This document shows, in pieces, positions 58,030-64,000 of a stretch of DNA of 64,000 nucleotides. The first letter of the stretch is position 1. Each line of letters opens with the position of its first letter. The translations under genes and the position numbers were made by a program. The notes under the pieces were generated by a model that did no database searches, had not been told where the DNA came from, and saw only the letters and a list, made by a program, of their open reading frames with translations. This DNA is from Paraburkholderia aromaticivorans (lineage in GTDB: Bacteria > Pseudomonadota > Gammaproteobacteria > Burkholderiales > Burkholderiaceae), in contig NZ_CP022990.1 of assembly GCF_002278075.1 (NCBI RefSeq), positions 2,108,001-2,172,000 of the forward strand, read 5' to 3'.

Positions 58030-60232
58030 TCAATCCGCGCGCAATACGATCGTGGCGAGCGGCGGCAGCGTCAGTGCGGCGGAATGCGGCCAGCCGTGGC
58101 TCGATTGCGAGTCGGTATGGATCAGCCCGGCGTTGCCCATGTTCGAGCCGCCGTACACACCGGCGTCCGTATTGAGCACTTCCGCCCAGCGTCCGGCGCG
58201 CGGCATGCCGATCCGGTAACCGACCCGCGGCACCGGCGTCATATTGCACACTACGACGACTTCGCGGCCGGCGCCATCGGTGCGGCGATACGCGAAGACG
58301 CTGTTGCCGCTGTCGTCGCCGATCAGCCATTCGAAGCCGCCCGGCTCGCAATCGAGCAGATACAGGGCGGGCTCGTCGCTATACAGGCGGTTCAGGTCGC
58401 GCACCAGCTTCTGCACGCCATGGTGGTTCGCATCGTCGAGCAGATGCCAATGCGGCGACGCATCGTGATCGAATTCCGCCAACTGGCCGAATTCGCCGCC
58501 CATGAACAGCAGCTTCTTGCCCGGATGCGTCCACATGAAACCGAAGTACGCGCGCAGGTTGGCGAACTTTTGCCACCTGTCGCCGGGCATCTTGCCGAGC
58601 AGCGAACCCTTGCCATGCACCACTTCGTCGTGCGACAGCGGCAGCACGAAGCGCTCCGAATACGCGTACACCATCCCGAAGGTCATGTTGTGGTGATGGT
58701 ATTGACGGTAGACCGGGTCTTCTTCCATGTAGTGCAGCGTGTCGTGCATCCAGCCCATATTCCACTTGAACTGGAAGCCGAGGCCGCCGTCTTCGACACG
58801 CGCCGTCACGCCCGGCCACGCCGTCGATTCCTCGGCGATCGTGATCGCGCCCGGCACGCCCGGCACGTAGCCGACTTCGTGATTCAGCCGCTTCAGGAAC
58901 GCGATCGATTCGAGGTTCTCGCGACCGCCGTAAATGTTCGGCACCCACTGGTCGGCGGCGCGCGAATAGTCGCGGTATAGCATCGACGCGACCGCGTCCA
59001 CGCGCAAACCGTCGACGTGATAGCGCTTCAGCCACGCTAGCCCCGAGGCGATCAGGAACGCGCTCACCTCGTGGCGGCCGAGGTTGTAGATCATCGTGTT
59101 CCAGTCCTGGTGATACCCCTCGCGCGGGTCGGCGTGCTCGTAGAGCGGCGTGCCGTCGAAATCGATCAGACCGTGCGCGTCGTTCGGAAAGTGCGCGGGC
59201 ACCCAGTCGAGAATCACGCCGAGTCCGGCCTCATGCGCCTTGTCGACGAATCTCGCGAACTGCTCGGGTTTGCCGAAGCGCGCGGAAGGCGCGAATTGCC
59301 CGAGCGGCTGATAGCCCCACGAGCCGCCGAACGGATGCTCGGCAATCGGCATGAACTCCACATGCGTGAAGCCCATGCTTTTCACGTACGGAATCATCCG
59401 CTCCGCGAGTTCATCCCAATCGAGCGCGCGCTGGCCTTCTTCCGCGACGCGCAACCAGGATTCGGCGTGTACTTCGTAGATCGAAATCGGCGAGCGCGGG
59501 GTCTGTTTGCCGGCGCGCGACTGAATCCATTCGTGGTCGCTCCACGGAAACTGTTCGACCTCGTCGACGTGCGCCACGATGGACGCCGTGCCCGGTGGCT
59601 TCTCCGTTTGCATCGCGCAGGGATCGGCTTTCAAAGGCAGCGGATGGCCGTCGCGCGACAGCAGTTCGTATTTGTAGCGCGTGCCCGGCCCGACACGCGG
59701 CACGAACAATTCCCATACGCCGGCCTGATGCCGCAGCCGCATCGGATGACGGCGGCCGTCCCACGCATTGAAGTCGCCCACCACCGAGACGCGCCGCGCG
59801 TTCGGCGCCCACACGGCGAAGCGCACGCCCGGCACGCCGTCCACTTCCATCGGACGGGCGCCGAGGCATTCGAGCACCGCGTAAGGATCGCCGCCGGCGA
59901 GGCGCCCGAGCGGTTCGTCGCCGAGAACGGGACCGAACGCATACGTGTCTTCGATTTCCTGCACCACGCCGTGCCAGTCGATGCGCAAACGGTAGGGCGC
60001 GGCGGACGTCACACGGCCGGCAAACAGCCCCGGTCGCAACTGCTCGAGCTCGCCGAGCAGCGCACCGTCGGCGCGCGAAATCACGCTGACGTGCGTGGCG
60101 TTCGGCAACAGCGCGCGCACCACCGGACCCGCGTCCGTGTGATGCAGCCCGAGCTGCGAAAAAGGATCGGGGTGGCGCGCTTCGACGAGGGCGTCGATAT
60201 CGAGCGGTTGGAGGCCCGCGGCCGGATCATGC

Positions 60233-60240
<8 letters not shown>
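58030..60240 (-). CDS. glgB: 1,4-alpha-glucan branching enzyme
   Basis: A 736-aa GH13 enzyme that forms alpha-1,6 branches. N1 and CBM48 domains occupy about residues 1-235. Catalytic parts are [17 protein letters not shown] (near 410), [13 protein letters not shown] (near 465) and [15 protein letters not shown]. The start overlaps the treS stop by 8 bases. In the GlgE pathway it branches chains extended by GlgE. Confidence 0.98.
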
Positions 60241-63693
<3,453 letters not shown>

Positions 63694-63697
<4 letters not shown>

Positions 63698-64000
63698 GTC
63701 GCACCTTCCGTTGGGGTTGGGTTGCCAGCGTCTGCGTGATAGTCGCTGTCGGCTTCATCCGGCCGTTCGGCGGGCAGGCCGCCGAGCGGCGCGATGCGCC
63801 AGATCGAGAACGGCTGACCCGACCCGAGCTGGACGTGTTGCCAGCGGCCGTGCCATTCGAAGCGCGCGCCGGTCATCTGATCGGTGAGTTCCAGCGGGCC
63901 ATGATCGTGCAGATTCCATTTCTGGAAAGTCTCCCACGACAATTCGATATCCGCGCCCTGTTCGTTGAACGGGTCGAGATTGATCGCCACGACAATGACG
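63694..64000 (-). CDS. glgE: Maltosyltransferase GlgE, C-terminal end (cut by window edge)
   Basis: Only the last 101 codons are visible. VIVVAINLDPFNEQGADIEL, the QKWNLHDHGPLELTDQMTGA stretch and FEWHGRWQHVQL are typical of the GlgE C-terminal beta domain. GlgE adds maltose from maltose-1-phosphate to alpha-1,4-glucan. The treS-maltokinase gene follows directly, with overlap, which supports this name. Catalytic parts lie outside the window. Confidence 0.88.

Overview
The window looks like part of a Burkholderia-group chromosome, most likely Paraburkholderia. It is GC-rich with strong third-position GC bias. Its gene order is typical of beta-proteobacteria: sdhCDAB-sdhE-gltA, leuC-entericidin-leuD-leuB-asd-fimV-truA-trpF-trpB-methyltransferase-trpA-accD-folC-SPOR-cvpA-purF-metZ. 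I see no prophage, insertion sequence, CRISPR array, tRNA or rRNA. Most of it is core metabolism, so the unusual signals lie between genes and in a few regulatory proteins.

Left part (1-9.1 kb). A MocR-type regulator, cut by the window edge, diverges from a four-gene ABC importer of the polyamine/GABA type (ATPase, binding protein, two permeases). An OmpA-like lipoprotein follows. Next come three tightly spaced genes: a NarL-type response regulator, a degenerate ATPase protein ending in an HPt domain, and a single-pass membrane protein. They may form an unusual phosphorelay.

TCA and methylcitrate block (9.2-24.3 kb). acnA, prpD, an MliC-like lysozyme-inhibitor gene, prpC, a CoA-ester lyase gene and mdh lie on the minus strand. 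A GntR/UTRA regulator diverges from mdh across a perfect 20-bp palindrome. sdhC, sdhD, sdhA, sdhB, sdhE and gltA follow on the plus strand and end at a strong terminator. Together they cover oxaloacetate to citrate and isocitrate, and succinate to fumarate and malate to oxaloacetate.

Amino-acid and housekeeping superoperon (24.5-44 kb). leuCDB make leucine and have a 52-aa entericidin gene between leuC and leuD. asd has an unannotated 39-codon leader ORF rich in Thr, Ile and Lys, the end products of its own pathway, followed by two alternative stem-loops. The run continues with fimV, truA, trpF, trpB, an orphan DNA methyltransferase gene, trpA, accD, folC, a SPOR protein gene, cvpA and purF. 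metZ follows behind a SAM-II-like riboswitch with a classical terminator as its likely expression platform.

Right part (44-64 kb). An AraC regulator, an FKBP isomerase, a soluble histidine-kinase-like protein with a degraded ATPase domain, a CNNM/CorC-type membrane protein and a TauE/SafE exporter come first. They precede a nearly complete GlgE-pathway operon on the minus strand: glgE (partial), treS fused to maltokinase, glgB, glgX, treZ, malQ and treY. It links trehalose, maltose-1-phosphate and alpha-glucan in both directions.

Several hairpin-rich dispersed repeats and short tandem repeats sit between genes. They include one element lying inside the loop of the probable mdh terminator.
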